The position numbers and the translations under genes are program-made. From Thermodesulfovibrio sp. 3462-1 (GTDB lineage Bacteria; Nitrospirota; Thermodesulfovibrionia; Thermodesulfovibrionales; Thermodesulfovibrionaceae), in NCBI RefSeq assembly GCF_040451425.1, contig NZ_CP144374.1, positions 496,001 through 560,000 on the forward strand: 64,000 bases of DNA, written 5' to 3'. Within the stretch, counting starts at the first letter, position 1; each line of letters starts with the position of its first letter. The notes below the pieces were generated by a model, which ran no database searches, was not told where the DNA came from, and saw only the letters and a program-made list of their open reading frames with translations. Positions 52,277 through 62,131 of this stretch are shown here, piece after piece.

Positions 52277-55200
52277 GAGATGAACCTGCTTTCATATCCT
52301 GGGGCTACTTGTTGTCCTATCCTTAAAACAGCTCCTGTTGATACCTGCACAAACTTTGTATATTCTTTTGAACTTGTTCCCTGAGTAATCTGGAACGGAT
52401 TCCCAAACGGAGGAGCGCCGCTTCCAATAGGAATTTTTGCATAAACAGTTACAGTACCTTGTGTTCCACTGGTTGCAAGACTTGAAAGCACAGCAGGTCT
52501 TGGATTAGGAGTTCCTGTCTTGTAATATAACGCCATCAATTCAGTATTTCCTCCATAAGCGCAAATATCTTGTGGAGGAGCAAAAACAAGCACATCAACA
52601 TTTCCTCCAAACACAGCCGGCTGAGATATAATAGCCTCTCCAGGAAGTTGATAATACCATCCATGCTCAGGTTCAACTGCTGTAGTTACAGCAGTTGTAT
52701 CATAAACAACATCAACCTGACTACATCCAGAAGAATCACAGGAGCAGATCTTTTTTACCTCTGTTACTGTTGCCTGAATTTGAGTGCTGGTTGTATTTGC
52801 CATTCCTGAACTACCCAGAATATAACTACAACCGCTTTCCTTACATTCATCCTTAAATCCAATAAAGTAGTTTGTATATGAAATTGTTTTATCAGTATTA
52901 TTAAGATATCTTCCTGTGCCAAAAAATACCCATAGCTTGCCAAATTCATCAACAGTAAAATTCGCTGCTGCAAATACTGGCCTTGAAACTGAAACAGCTT
53001 TAGTAATATCACTATCTGAAAGTCCAGATACGGTCTTACCTTTTAAATAAATCCTGTAAAAATTTCCAGAGTTTGTGGTATATGTCCCAAAGTAAAGCAC
53101 ATCATCAGAGTAGTCAAAATCAAAATCAACAGGCATGATATCGCCAACTGCTGCTGTTACTGTCTGATTCCCGTCTTTTACTGTCAGAGTTTTTGTAAGG
53201 TAGCCATCAGCAAGTCTGAAAAAATATATTTTTGCAGTGGAAGAGCTTTCCCCTTTAGGATCATTCGGACCAGAGCCAATCACTAAATACCAATCATCAG
53301 CTTTCAACACAGCTGGAAAAGAAAGAGTGAGTGTATTATCAGGTAGACGGCTCTCCCACACAAGCTGAGGTGATGTAGGATCAGTAATATCAAGCACAAA
53401 TACACTTGATGAATATTGAGGATTTGTCTGTGGAATCGCCTTCCCTCCAAATCCCATTGCTCCAACAAGAAGAGTTCTCCACTGTCCGTTAATCTTAGCA
53501 TCAACAACAATGGTTCTATAATCAACTGTTGGAACATGGCAGTAATCAGATTTTCCATACCAGATTAAATATGGTATGGCATTTTTTGGTATAAATGCCC
53601 ATTCTTCTTGCCCGATTTTATCAGTTCCTGTATCATTAGGTGCATTCTGAATTTTTGTAGGGTGTTCAGGATCTCGCTGATTTACAGCTGTGCCCACTCT
53701 AAAGGCATGAAGCATTCCATCGTTTGCTCCAACAAACGCAATTGTTGGACGATTTCTATAGCTATTATTTCTAATAAATTCAGCATAGGAGCTATCTCCA
53801 TATTTTATGTGGTAAATATTTACAGGCTGATCAGAGACAACCGAAGGGGTTGAATTTATTATGTCTCCAAGCTTCCATGTTGCTGTCAGGTTTGCATTGC
53901 AAAAAGAACTTATCTTTAATTCTCTCGGTCTCTGCACATAGGGAAGACTCTTACATGTTGAATCATTTGATAAATCCTCACCTCTGAGATATCTTATTAT
54001 GCAGCCAGCCTTTGTTGAATCAATTGTTGAGTCAACTGTCTGCCAGATACTGGCAAGATATGATGCTTCAGAAGTGTTGAAATTTGTTAGAGTTCCGTCT
54101 TTGTTGTATTTTATTGTTCTTACTGATGCGGAGTTTTGTGCAAGCTGGCATCCACTGTCAAAAACTGCTTTAACCTGATTTAAGTCTTTAATATCTTCAA
54201 GTTGACATGCATTGTTTCCACTGTCAGTATCACCTACAAGAACCGCTATTTTTGTCTCGTCTTGAACTTTGATAAACTGAATAATTTTATCCCAGGTATT
54301 TTGTGCTATATCAAGAATTTTATTTACCACACTGTCTTCTCTTAAATTCTGTTTTAGGTCAACCCAGAAACTACGTAAAAATCCAAGCCAGCTTAGTTCT
54401 GTTCCATCATCTCTCTGATATTTTGGATAAAAATATGGCTGAATAACAAGACTTGATATTCCTGTCCTTGAAGCAAGGGTTGCCACAGTAGAACCAGAGG
54501 AAGCTCGTCTGAGTATGTCAAATAAAGCATTTTTTATTGCCTCTTTTATCTCAATTGCATTAGAAGCTGAATAAAAAGTATCAGGCTTGCCGTCTCCATC
54601 TTTATCCCAGTCAGAAGAAGATGGTGGAAGATTTGCACATGAGCTTCCTCTACCGCAGTTAGAATCATCACAACAATCATCAATTGGTCCACAGTATGAT
54701 TTAGGATAATCACTAAGACCGTCAGGCCATTGTTTGCTTCTATTAAAGGAGCCATACATGGCAACCTGTTTCAGTGATTTTTCTCCTGTTCCTCCAAGCC
54801 AGAGTCCTATGCCATAAATTGCCTCAACATAGGAAAAAATGTTTGTTTTTGAATTAGTGAATCCCTTTTTGTGAAGCCAATAAGCAGGAACAACAGGATC
54901 TGCTGAATTACGCTCATATCCTGTGTTTATACTGCATGTTCTTGTCACCGGCTTTCCACCATAATTCCACTGTCCATCAGTAAGAAGTATTACAAAGTTT
55001 TTAGCACATGCTACAAGCTTGAGCTCGCTTCCCTCACATACTCCATTATTATTTTCATCAAAACATTGATACATTGGATTACGCCACTGATCTCCTGCAC
55101 CTTGTTGGGGAGTAAAACCTCCATATTCAGGCGTATTCTGTGCAAAGTAGTTATATGCATCCCACAAAGCTGGAGCAGTAGGAGTTGAACCAGATGGGGA

Positions 55201-55980
55201 TTCATAGTTTATTGCAGCAATTAAATTTTTATATGGATTAACACTGTCAAAATTAGAACTTCCAGTAAAATCTCCAATGTATACTTTATTACTTCTTACA
55301 CCTGTGTCACTATAAAACATTACTCCCAATCTTGGTTGCAAACTTAAATTTCTAAATTGAAAGGTTAGACTATCCGTTATCCTTTGCCATGGAACTTTTA
55401 CTCTTTGTCCTGATTCTGATTTAAGAACACATCCATAACTATCACAGCTAAGCTGGGCAGAAGGCTGTCCGTAAAGTTCAGGATCACATCTTTTTGGATC
55501 ATTTGATGTGCATGAATCAAGGCGTCCTCCTGTTATTGCCCATCTTACAAGGTCAACCCTTTTCATATAGAGGAAATTAAGACAAGCACCTTGATATTTT
55601 TTAGATGTACTTATATCATTAGACCTGTTAGGACATGTAGAAGCAGTTCCTGTTGTTTCTTGCCAATAACCCGTCGAAGAATTATATTGATAAATTTTAT
55701 CCGGGCTAAAGTATCCCTCTTCATTTCCATTGTATGTCCATCCACATCCTGATGAGTTGAGACAGCAGCCGCTTTTAGAAGCGTCTGGATTATAAGCACA
55801 CCATGACATTGAACCACTTACATCTATTACAAATAGAACATTCGGAGAAGCACTTTGAGCTATTGATGGAGGACTATAACAGTAATTTCCCATATCAATT
55901 GAAGTTGACTGTACAGCTGGATTATCCTTAATTAGCAAACAAATCAGAAATAAAAAGACAAATAAAAAAAGCTTTCTCAT
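52261..55980 (-). CDS. PilY1-like pilus tip/adhesin protein
   Basis: A large exported protein (about 1239 residues). The signal peptide is MRKLFLFVFLFLICLLI. A von Willebrand A domain opens with VLFVIDVSGSMSW, whose DxSxS metal site is intact, and LLTDGQWNYGG follows. The C-terminal half is the PilY1 beta-propeller (IAFVGANDGMLHAFRVG, EEWAFIPKNAIPYLIW, LLVGAMGFGGKAI). Possible Ca2+ loops are FDENNNGVCEGSE, DKDGDGKPD and DFDFDYSDD. I take ATG 55980 over GTG 55989 because AGGTGAT precedes it. It promotes pilus extension and adhesion from the outer surface. Confidence 0.9.
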   Translation of the reverse strand: MRKLFLFVFLFLICLLIKDNPAVQSTSIDMGNYCYSPPSIAQSASPNVLFVIDVSGSMSWCAYNPDASKSGCCLNSSGCGWTYNGNEEGYFSPDKIYQYNSSTGYWQETTGTASTCPNRSNDISTSKKYQGACLNFLYMKRVDLVRWAITGGRLDSCTSNDPKRCDPELYGQPSAQLSCDSYGCVLKSESGQRVKVPWQRITDSLTFQFRNLSLQPRLGVMFYSDTGVRSNKVYIGDFTGSSNFDSVNPYKNLIAAINYESPSGSTPTAPALWDAYNYFAQNTPEYGGFTPQQGAGDQWRNPMYQCFDENNNGVCEGSELKLVACAKNFVILLTDGQWNYGGKPVTRTCSINTGYERNSADPVVPAYWLHKKGFTNSKTNIFSYVEAIYGIGLWLGGTGEKSLKQVAMYGSFNRSKQWPDGLSDYPKSYCGPIDDCCDDSNCGRGSSCANLPPSSSDWDKDGDGKPDTFYSASNAIEIKEAIKNALFDILRRASSGSTVATLASRTGISSLVIQPYFYPKYQRDDGTELSWLGFLRSFWVDLKQNLREDSVVNKILDIAQNTWDKIIQFIKVQDETKIAVLVGDTDSGNNACQLEDIKDLNQVKAVFDSGCQLAQNSASVRTIKYNKDGTLTNFNTSEASYLASIWQTVDSTIDSTKAGCIIRYLRGEDLSNDSTCKSLPYVQRPRELKISSFCNANLTATWKLGDIINSTPSVVSDQPVNIYHIKYGDSSYAEFIRNNSYRNRPTIAFVGANDGMLHAFRVGTAVNQRDPEHPTKIQNAPNDTGTDKIGQEEWAFIPKNAIPYLIWYGKSDYCHVPTVDYRTIVVDAKINGQWRTLLVGAMGFGGKAIPQTNPQYSSSVFVLDITDPTSPQLVWESRLPDNTLTLSFPAVLKADDWYLVIGSGPNDPKGESSSTAKIYFFRLADGYLTKTLTVKDGNQTVTAAVGDIMPVDFDFDYSDDVLYFGTYTTNSGNFYRIYLKGKTVSGLSDSDITKAVSVSRPVFAAANFTVDEFGKLWVFFGTGRYLNNTDKTISYTNYFIGFKDECKESGCSYILGSSGMANTTSTQIQATVTEVKKICSCDSSGCSQVDVVYDTTAVTTAVEPEHGWYYQLPGEAIISQPAVFGGNVDVLVFAPPQDICAYGGNTELMALYYKTGTPNPRPAVLSSLATSGTQGTVTVYAKIPIGSGAPPFGNPFQITQGTSSKEYTKFVQVSTGAVLRIGQQVAPGYESRFISWIEK

Positions 55981-55985
55981 ATAAA

Positions 55986-56279
55986 TCACCTTAAAAGAGG
56001 AGTTGTTATTCTATGAATTTTATGCTTATTGCAATCGGATGAATCAATTCCAAAATAAATCACTTTGTTAATAAGTAAATCCTTTGGAAGCCCTTTTTCA
56101 GTTAAAAATTCCCTCAGACCTGCACAGGAAGAACTTAAAACTTCAATTTTTATTTTACCAGTATCAGGTTCATATTGTATAACTTTTCCAGCAAGAAAAA
56201 GCTCATCAACAGAATTGCCGATAACTGGAACGACAATTATTGATAAAACTATTAAAATGGCAATAAAAGAGCCTCTCAC
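55986..56279 (-). CDS. Small exported protein at the head of the pilus operon
   Basis: A 97-residue protein with a signal peptide (MRGSFIAILIVLSIIVVPVIGNS) and a short beta-rich domain with two cysteines (SSSCAGLREF, SSDCNKHKI). The start is GTG 56279 with AGAGGTT upstream, and a TATAAT on the minus strand at 56313-56308 probably opens the operon. It lies 5 nt before pilY1. I do not recognise the family. Co-expression suggests a pilus-related periplasmic role. Confidence 0.65.
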   Translation of the reverse strand: MRGSFIAILIVLSIIVVPVIGNSVDELFLAGKVIQYEPDTGKIKIEVLSSSCAGLREFLTEKGLPKDLLINKVIYFGIDSSDCNKHKIHRITTPLLR

Positions 56280-56434
56280 TTTTAACCTCTATTTTTTTCT
56301 TATTTACATTATAGTTAGATGAATTAATAAAAATCGTGAAAGTTATGTGAAAGTTTTAAGAATTGCATAGGTGTATTTTTTCTTTTCTAAGACTGCCTCA
56401 GCCATAGTTTAATCTAAATTGAAATTGTTATTTG

Positions 56435-57328
56435 TCAATTAAAAATCAATACCGCTATAAAATGTTCACCCTTTGCCCTGTATTTCAGTTGAAGTTTGTT
56501 ACTTCTACAAAGATATTCTGCGATCTGTAAGCCCAGTCCAGAGCCTTTGACAATCTCTGTGAAATCGTTTCTAATAGCAACAGCATTCCTGAAAATTTTT
56601 ATGTGAATTTTGCTATGAGCATATCTAAAGGCATTGTCAAGTAATAAAAAGACTATGGTTTCCATTGCTTCTAAATTGTTATAAACATTAACTTCTTTCT
56701 TACTAAAAAGGATTTTTTTATCAGATGCAAATTTTGAATTTACATTTTTAATTAATTCTGTCAGATTAATTTTTTGTCTTGATCTGGCAGTTTTTGGCAG
56801 TTTTTTGATCGTCTCCATTGTTTTTTTTAACTCAGCACCAATAATATTACAGCTTGTTTGCATTCTTTCAAGAACTCTGCTTTCTGGGTTTAATCTTAAT
56901 ATTTCTATGTTTGTATTCAGAGTTGAGAGAAAATTACCGATTTTGTGTGACAAAACAAAAAAGAGAAATCTCAGAAATTCTTCTTCTTCCTGTTCTTTCC
57001 TGCTTATTATATTCAGAATTTTATAGAACAAATAGCTTAAAACCAGAATAAGTAAAACTTCCCATATCAATATGGTCTTAGAAAATCTCTGGAATCTATC
57101 AGTGATATAACTTTCTTCAAAAAACAATTCATTTTCATATGCTTTTATGTAATAAGGAAGCTGATAGTTTTTATTTTGTTTTAAGATTTCTCTATATAAA
57201 GAAAGGATTTCTTCTTCATATTTATGTTGCTGTTCTTTGAAAAAATTTATTGTTATGAAGTTTATAACAGAAAAAATAAGCACCACTGATATGGCAAAAG
57301 TGAGAAATATTTTTACTTGAAAATTCAA
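56435..57328 (-). CDS. Sensor histidine kinase
   Basis: A 297-residue kinase. Two membrane helices (about residues 7-29 and 83-105) flank a short periplasmic loop of about 55 residues. The dimerisation helix has FFVLSHKIGNFLSTLNTN with the phospho-accepting His. The ATPase part keeps the N-box (LLLDNAFRYAHSKIHI) and G2 box (GSGLGLQIAEYL), while the G1 box is poorly preserved. It follows the regulator gene by 4 nt, so the two form a pair. The signal is unknown. Confidence 0.85.
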   Translation of the reverse strand: MNFQVKIFLTFAISVVLIFSVINFITINFFKEQQHKYEEEILSLYREILKQNKNYQLPYYIKAYENELFFEESYITDRFQRFSKTILIWEVLLILVLSYLFYKILNIISRKEQEEEEFLRFLFFVLSHKIGNFLSTLNTNIEILRLNPESRVLERMQTSCNIIGAELKKTMETIKKLPKTARSRQKINLTELIKNVNSKFASDKKILFSKKEVNVYNNLEAMETIVFLLLDNAFRYAHSKIHIKIFRNAVAIRNDFTEIVKGSGLGLQIAEYLCRSNKLQLKYRAKGEHFIAVLIFN

Positions 57329-57332
57329 TACC

Positions 57333-57995
57333 TTAATTCTCCTTTATATTGTCTAACATGTATCCTCTTCCTTTGTATGTTTTAATACTGTCATGAGGCA
57401 GAATTTTTCTCAGCTCCTTAATGTAAGCTCTTACAACTTCATCTCCCACTGCTTTTCCACCCCAGACATAGTTTAGAATTGTTTCAGAGCTAACTATTTC
57501 TCCCTTTCTTTTTATCAATAGAGTTAATAAATCCCACGCTGTTTTTGAAAGTTTTATTTCTCTGTTATTTTTCCAAATTGTTTTTGCATCAATATTGATC
57601 GTAACATCTCCGATATTTAAAATACTTTCTATTTGAACTCTTTTGCTTAATGCCCTGACTCTCAGTAATAGCTCTTTTGGTTCAAAAGGCTTTGAGAGAT
57701 AATCATCGGCTCCTCTTAAAAAGCATTCTTCTTTGCTTGAAAGCTCGGTTTTGGCTGTAAGAATTAAAATCGGCGTATTTATTTTATTGCCTCTAATAAA
57801 TGTTATTAAATCTTCTCCATGGGAAAATTTTAACATAAGATCAAGGACAATCACATCAAATTCATAAACTTTAAGAAGATTTGGGAGTTTTCTCTCATCG
57901 TGAATCCATACTGTTTCGATGTTATGAAGTTTGAAATACTCCTGTATGCTTTCACCAAGAGCTTTGTCGTCTTCAATGAGAAGAATTTTCATCAA
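57333..57995 (-). CDS. OmpR-family response regulator
   Basis: A 220-residue DNA-binding regulator. The receiver has LLIEDDKALGESI, the phospho-acceptor Asp in VIVLDLMLK, LILTAKTE and SKPFEPKELLLRVRAL. The C-terminal winged helix has LSKTAWDLLTLLIKRKGEIVSSETILNYVWGG and VRAYIKELRKILPHDSIKTYKGRGYML. A TAATAT ends seven bases before the ATG on its strand. Its targets are unknown, and the adjacent pilus operon is a candidate by position only. Confidence 0.9.
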   Translation of the reverse strand: MMKILLIEDDKALGESIQEYFKLHNIETVWIHDERKLPNLLKVYEFDVIVLDLMLKFSHGEDLITFIRGNKINTPILILTAKTELSSKEECFLRGADDYLSKPFEPKELLLRVRALSKRVQIESILNIGDVTINIDAKTIWKNNREIKLSKTAWDLLTLLIKRKGEIVSSETILNYVWGGKAVGDEVVRAYIKELRKILPHDSIKTYKGRGYMLDNIKEN

Positions 57996-58034
57996 TTGAA
58001 TATTACATTAAATCAGAAGGTTTTTCAAGAAGAT

Positions 58035-58061
58035 AAGGAGCAGACATTGTGTCTGCTCCTT
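58035..58061 (-). terminator. Terminator hairpin after groEL
   Basis: AAGGAGCAGACA, a TTG loop and TGTCTGCTCCTT form a perfect 12-bp stem just past the groEL stop at 58070. On the minus strand it is followed by a T-rich stretch (TTATCTTCTT). It separates groESL from the two-component genes. Confidence 0.85.
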
Positions 58062-58069
58062 TATTGGAA

Positions 58070-59692
58070 TTAATACATATCAGGGGAAGGCATTGGAGGT
58101 TTCTTTTCTTCTTCTGGAATTTCAGATACTAAAACTTCAGTTGTAAGCATCAATCCTGCAACAGAAGCAGCATTCTGAAGAGCAGTTCTTGTAACTTTTG
58201 TAGGATCAATAATGCCTGCTTCCATCATGTCAACAAACTTTTCCTGATATGCGTCATATCCAAAATTGATGTTGCTGTTTTCTTTAACTTTTTCAACGAT
58301 TAGGGTGGCCTCAACTCCTGCATTTGCTATAATCTGTTTTATTGGTTCTTCAAGGGCTTTTTTAACAATCTCTATACCAAGTTGCTGATCATGATTGTCA
58401 GCTTTTAAATTCTCAAGAGCTTTCTGACATCTTAGCAGTGCTACTCCACCGCCAGGAACAATTCCTTCTTCAACAGCAGCCCTTGTTGCATTCAAAGCAT
58501 CCTCTACTCTTGCTTTCTTTTCTTTCATTTCAGCCTCAGTTGCTGCACCAACATTGATTCTTGCCACTCCACCTGCAAGTTTTGCAAGGCGTTCCTGAAG
58601 TTTTTCACGATCATAATCAGATGTTGTTTCCTCAATCTGAACTTTTATCTGTTTAATTCTTGCCTGAATCTTCTGAGGATCTCCTGCTCCTTCAACAATT
58701 GTGGTGTTGTCTTTGTCAACAATGATTTTCTTTGCTCTTCCGAGGTCATCAATCTTTACATTTTCAAGCTTAATTCCAAGATCCTCTGAAATTACTGTTC
58801 CGCCGGTAAGAATGGCAATATCCTCAAGCATTGCCTTTCTTCTCTCTCCAAATCCAGGTGCTTTTACTGCACAAACCTGAAGCACTCCTCTTAGCTTGTT
58901 TACAACCAATGTGGCAAGAGCTTCACCTTCAACATCTTCTGCAATAATTAAAAGGGGTTTGCCCATTCTTGCAATCTGCTCAAGAATTGGAAGGAGGTCC
59001 TTCATGCCTGAAATTTTCTTATCATGAATTAAAATAAAGGCATCCTCAAGAACACATTCAAGACGCTCAGGATCAGTTATAAAATATGGTGAGATATATC
59101 CACGGTCAAACTGCATTCCCTCAACTATGTCAAGAGTTGTTGCCATTCCTTTTGCTTCTTCAACAGTAATAACACCATCTTTCCCAACCTTGTCCATTGC
59201 CTCAGCAATAAGTTCACCAATTGAAGCATCATTATTAGCAGAAATTGTTCCTACCTGTGCTATCTCTTTTTTATCTGCAACAGGCTTTGAAATCTTTTTA
59301 AGTTCCTCAACAACTGCTTCAACAGCTTTATCAATTCCCCTCTTTAGATCCATTGAATTAGCACCAGCTGATACATATTTAAGACCTTCTTTGTAAATTG
59401 CATAGGCTAATACAGTTGCTGTGGTTGTTCCATCACCGGCAACATCAGAAGTTTTTGATGCAACTTCTCTTACAAGCTGTGCACCCATGTTTTCAAAGGG
59501 ATCTTTAAGGTCTATTTCTTTAGCAACTGTAACTCCATCTTTTGTTACATTGGGAGAACCAAATTTTCTCTCAATTACTACATTTCTTCCCCTTGGTCCT
59601 AATGTTGCTTTGACGGCATCTGTAAGAATTGTAACGCCTTTAAGAATTGCTTGTCTTGCTGAATCACCAAATATTAACTGCTTTGCTGCCAT
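58070..59692 (-). CDS. groL: 60-kDa chaperonin GroEL
   Basis: ATP-driven folding chamber subunit. The 540 residues carry [31 protein letters not shown], the nucleotide loop [13 protein letters not shown], the apical-domain text and [18 protein letters not shown]. The tail is PPMPSPDMY in place of the GGM repeats of many mesophiles. It lies 17 nt behind groES with a good GGAGGGG ribosome-binding site. It is controlled from the groES promoter and CIRCE. Confidence 0.97.
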   Translation of the reverse strand: MAAKQLIFGDSARQAILKGVTILTDAVKATLGPRGRNVVIERKFGSPNVTKDGVTVAKEIDLKDPFENMGAQLVREVASKTSDVAGDGTTTATVLAYAIYKEGLKYVSAGANSMDLKRGIDKAVEAVVEELKKISKPVADKKEIAQVGTISANNDASIGELIAEAMDKVGKDGVITVEEAKGMATTLDIVEGMQFDRGYISPYFITDPERLECVLEDAFILIHDKKISGMKDLLPILEQIARMGKPLLIIAEDVEGEALATLVVNKLRGVLQVCAVKAPGFGERRKAMLEDIAILTGGTVISEDLGIKLENVKIDDLGRAKKIIVDKDNTTIVEGAGDPQKIQARIKQIKVQIEETTSDYDREKLQERLAKLAGGVARINVGAATEAEMKEKKARVEDALNATRAAVEEGIVPGGGVALLRCQKALENLKADNHDQQLGIEIVKKALEEPIKQIIANAGVEATLIVEKVKENSNINFGYDAYQEKFVDMMEAGIIDPTKVTRTALQNAASVAGLMLTTEVLVSEIPEEEKKPPMPSPDMY

Positions 59693-59709
59693 ATCATCCC
59701 CTCCTTTTT

Positions 59710-59976
59710 TTATTTTTCTACTATTCCAAGAATTTCTTCTTCTTTAATAATTAAATACTCTACATCGTCAATTTTGATTTTTGAACCAGCATATTTGTCA
59801 AACAGAACTGTATCACCTACTTTTACCTCTTTTACCTCTGAACCAACTTCAATCACCGTGCCTTTCTGAGGTTTTTCTTTTGCCACATCCGGCACATAGA
59901 TTCCTCCAGGTGTTTTTTCAAGCTCTTCAGATGAAAACTTTACAACTACTCTGTCTTTAAGTGGCTTAATCTTCAT
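59710..59976 (-). CDS. groS: 10-kDa co-chaperonin GroES
   Basis: Lid of the GroEL chamber. The 88 residues start [45 protein letters not shown], with the mobile loop ([11 protein letters not shown]) and the usual C-terminal [29 protein letters not shown] precedes the ATG. It is the first gene of groESL. Confidence 0.97.
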   Translation of the reverse strand: MKIKPLKDRVVVKFSSEELEKTPGGIYVPDVAKEKPQKGTVIEVGSEVKEVKVGDTVLFDKYAGSKIKIDDVEYLIIKEEEILGIVEK

Positions 59977-60009
59977 ATCCTCCCTCCTTTTTATTTTATT
60001 GATGAATTA

Positions 60010-60036
60010 TTAGCAACTAACTTTATCGAGTGCTAA
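60010..60036 (-). promoter_or_regulatory. CIRCE operator (HrcA-type heat-shock control)
   Basis: Read on the plus strand, TTAGCAACT, then nine bases, then GAGTGCTAA. The consensus is TTAGCACTC-N9-GAGTGCTAA, so the right arm is perfect, the spacer exact, and the left arm carries a small change. It lies just after the -10 box of the groES promoter, where HrcA would block transcription. No hrcA gene lies in the window. Confidence 0.88.
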
Positions 60037-60064
60037 TATAACCTGAAATTGAGATTCCAGGCAA
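60036..60064 (-). promoter_or_regulatory. groESL promoter
   Basis: On the minus strand TTGCCT (60064-60059) and TTATAT (60041-60036) are spaced by exactly 17 nt, and the start of transcription would fall inside the CIRCE element. This gives a leader of roughly 50 nt to the groES ATG at 59976. Confidence 0.7.
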
Positions 60065-60384
60065 GGTTAAATAAAACAATTTATAGCCAGTTTTTAACTA
60101 TTTTTATACAATATTTTTGTTTTTTGTCATTTTTTACTGTCTTTCTTTAAAATACTTTCAATCCTAATTTGAGATAGACAAGCCCTGTTTCGTTTATTTA
60201 GAGATTCCTTGTATCCTGCGAATGTGCTCGAAGTGACTGTTTACTTGTTAAGAGGAATCTTGACATTTTCCCTGTCTGTAGTTTCTATCTAAAAATGTAG
60301 CTATCACGCAAGAAATGATTTTATATCGGCAAATTCAGTAAAATCATTTCAATGGCATCTGCTGTGTTATAATAGTTTCAATAA
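60065..60384. other. Intergenic region with an imperfect 119-bp palindrome
   Basis: This 320-bp gap between divergent groESL and the UbiB-like gene has no credible gene. At 60172-60290 two stems share one centre (60231): AGATAGA with TCTATCT outside, and AGATTCCT with AGGAATCT inside (60202-60209 and 60253-60260), with weaker pairing between them. TATAAT at 60368-60373 is the likely -10 of the next gene. It could be a decayed miniature element or a structured RNA. Confidence 0.45.
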
Positions 60385-62082
60385 ATGAATTTCTTTAGAA
60401 TAAAAAAAACCTATTATTCAGCAAGAAGGCTTCAGGAAATAATTAATGTCTTTATAAAACATGGATTCGGGCAGATAATTGATCAGATTCATCTGGGGAG
60501 ATTTATAGCTTTAAAGAAAAGAATAAGAAGTTTCGGAAGATGGCCATCCTATAAAGTCCCGAGTCTTGCTGAAAGACTGAGAATTGCCTTTGAGGAGCTT
60601 GGTCCTACTTTTATAAAACTTGGCCAACTTCTTTCATCACGACCAGACATTGTAAGCATTGCCTATGCAAAGGAATTTAAGAAACTTCAGGATAGGGTTC
60701 CTCCATTTGAAACAGAAAAAGTTTACGAAATCATTGAAAAAGAACTTGGAGTGAGCATTGAAAAAATTTTTGATAGCATTAATCCTGAGCCTCTTGGTTC
60801 TGCTTCAATTGCTCAGGTTCATGAAGCAGTACTAAAGGATGGTAAAGAGGTCATTGTAAAGGTGCGACGGCCAGGGATAAAACAACAGATTATGCTTGAC
60901 CTTATAATACTTAACAGTCTTGCAAAACTTATTGAAAAACATGTTCCTGAAAGTAAAATTTTTGATCCTGTCGGAATTGTTGATGAGTTTTCGCGATCTA
61001 TTACAAAGGAGCTTGATTTCAGAAGGGAAGCAAGAAATGCTATGATTTTCAGGGAAAATTTTAAAGATGACCCAGATGTTTATATCCCCTATGTCTTCAG
61101 AGAGTTTACTACAGAAAAAGTTCTTGTTATGGAAAAAGTTGAAGGACTAAGAATTGATGATGTAGATGCAATTAAAGAAAAAGGATTTGATATTGAAGTT
61201 CTTTTAAAAAAGCTAATTGAGATGTATTTTAAACAGATTTTTGATCACGGATTTTTCCACGGTGACCCACATCCTGGTAATATTCTTGTAACAGAAAACT
61301 TTCAGATAGCTCTTGTGGACTTTGGTATAGTTCAAAGAATTGATGAAAAATTCAAAGAAGCTTATGCAAATGTAGCACTGGCAATAATAAATCAGAACAC
61401 TGACAAATTAATAACAGAGTATCTCAAACTCGGTATTATTCCTGAAGAGATTGATAAAGAAAAACTTAAAGAAGAACTCAAGGAAGATATAGAAGAACTA
61501 CTTTTCCCAATTTATACCTACAGAATTGAGGAGATTAAAATATCAGAACTTATTGAATCAATCATGAAAGTAGCATTAAAGCACAGATTGAGATTTCTTC
61601 CTGAACTCTTATTGATTGACAAGGTTTTAATAATGCTTGAAGGATTGACAAGACAGCTTTGTCCAAAAATATCTATTATTGAATTACTGAAGCCCTATGC
61701 AAAAAAAATCATATCTAAGAGACTGCATCCAGAGTTTTATCTGAACAAAACTCTTAAAGGACTGAATGAATTTAAAGAGGCAGCTTTAAATATTCCTTTT
61801 CAATTGAAAACTCTTCTCAGGAAGGCAGTTAAAGATGAGATAACTGTTCGCATGTATCATGTTAATCTTCCTGAATTTATCAAAGATATTGATAAAGCAA
61901 GCAATAAAATTGCCTTTGCTCTTATTGTAAGTGCTATGATACTAAGTTCAGCAATAATGCATGCAACTGAGGTAAAACCTTTAATATATGGAATTTCTCT
62001 TTTTGGGCTTATTACAGGTGTTTTTGCATTTTTTCTTGGTTTGTGGTTGATCATATCAATAATCAGATCAGGGAAATTGTAA
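60385..62082 (+). CDS. ABC1/UbiB-family kinase-like protein
   Basis: A 565-residue atypical kinase. It has FEELGPTFIKLGQLLSSRPDIV (KxGQ motif), LGSASIAQVHEAVLKDGKEVIVKVRRPG (Ala-rich loop and Lys), ELDFRREARNA, FFHGDPHPGNILV and LVDFGIVQRI. Two membrane helices end the protein (about residues 505-560). Family members support ubiquinone or other isoprenoid-lipid metabolism through ATPase activity. In an anaerobe the partner may be menaquinone. A TATAAT ends 11 nt before the ATG. Confidence 0.88.
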   Translation: MNFFRIKKTYYSARRLQEIINVFIKHGFGQIIDQIHLGRFIALKKRIRSFGRWPSYKVPSLAERLRIAFEELGPTFIKLGQLLSSRPDIVSIAYAKEFKKLQDRVPPFETEKVYEIIEKELGVSIEKIFDSINPEPLGSASIAQVHEAVLKDGKEVIVKVRRPGIKQQIMLDLIILNSLAKLIEKHVPESKIFDPVGIVDEFSRSITKELDFRREARNAMIFRENFKDDPDVYIPYVFREFTTEKVLVMEKVEGLRIDDVDAIKEKGFDIEVLLKKLIEMYFKQIFDHGFFHGDPHPGNILVTENFQIALVDFGIVQRIDEKFKEAYANVALAIINQNTDKLITEYLKLGIIPEEIDKEKLKEELKEDIEELLFPIYTYRIEEIKISELIESIMKVALKHRLRFLPELLLIDKVLIMLEGLTRQLCPKISIIELLKPYAKKIISKRLHPEFYLNKTLKGLNEFKEAALNIPFQLKTLLRKAVKDEITVRMYHVNLPEFIKDIDKASNKIAFALIVSAMILSSAIMHATEVKPLIYGISLFGLITGVFAFFLGLWLIISIIRSGKL

Positions 62083-62096
62083 TGCAGGAAGTTGTT

Positions 62097-62126
62097 TTGC
62101 TGTTAGAAGAATTTTTTTGATATAAT
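62097..62126 (+). promoter_or_regulatory. Promoter of the lytic transglycosylase, -10 five bases from ATG
   Basis: TTGCTG at 62097-62102 and TATAAT at 62121-62126 are 18 nt apart. The ATG at 62132 follows the -10 by five bases and there is no Shine-Dalgarno, so a leaderless message is likely. Confidence 0.55.
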
Positions 62127-62131
62127 TTAAC

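Noticed and set aside
60150-60180. CRISPR-like repeat (TTTCAATCC followed by about 15 nt)
   Set aside because: It occurs once, with no second copy at spacer distance and no cas genes.
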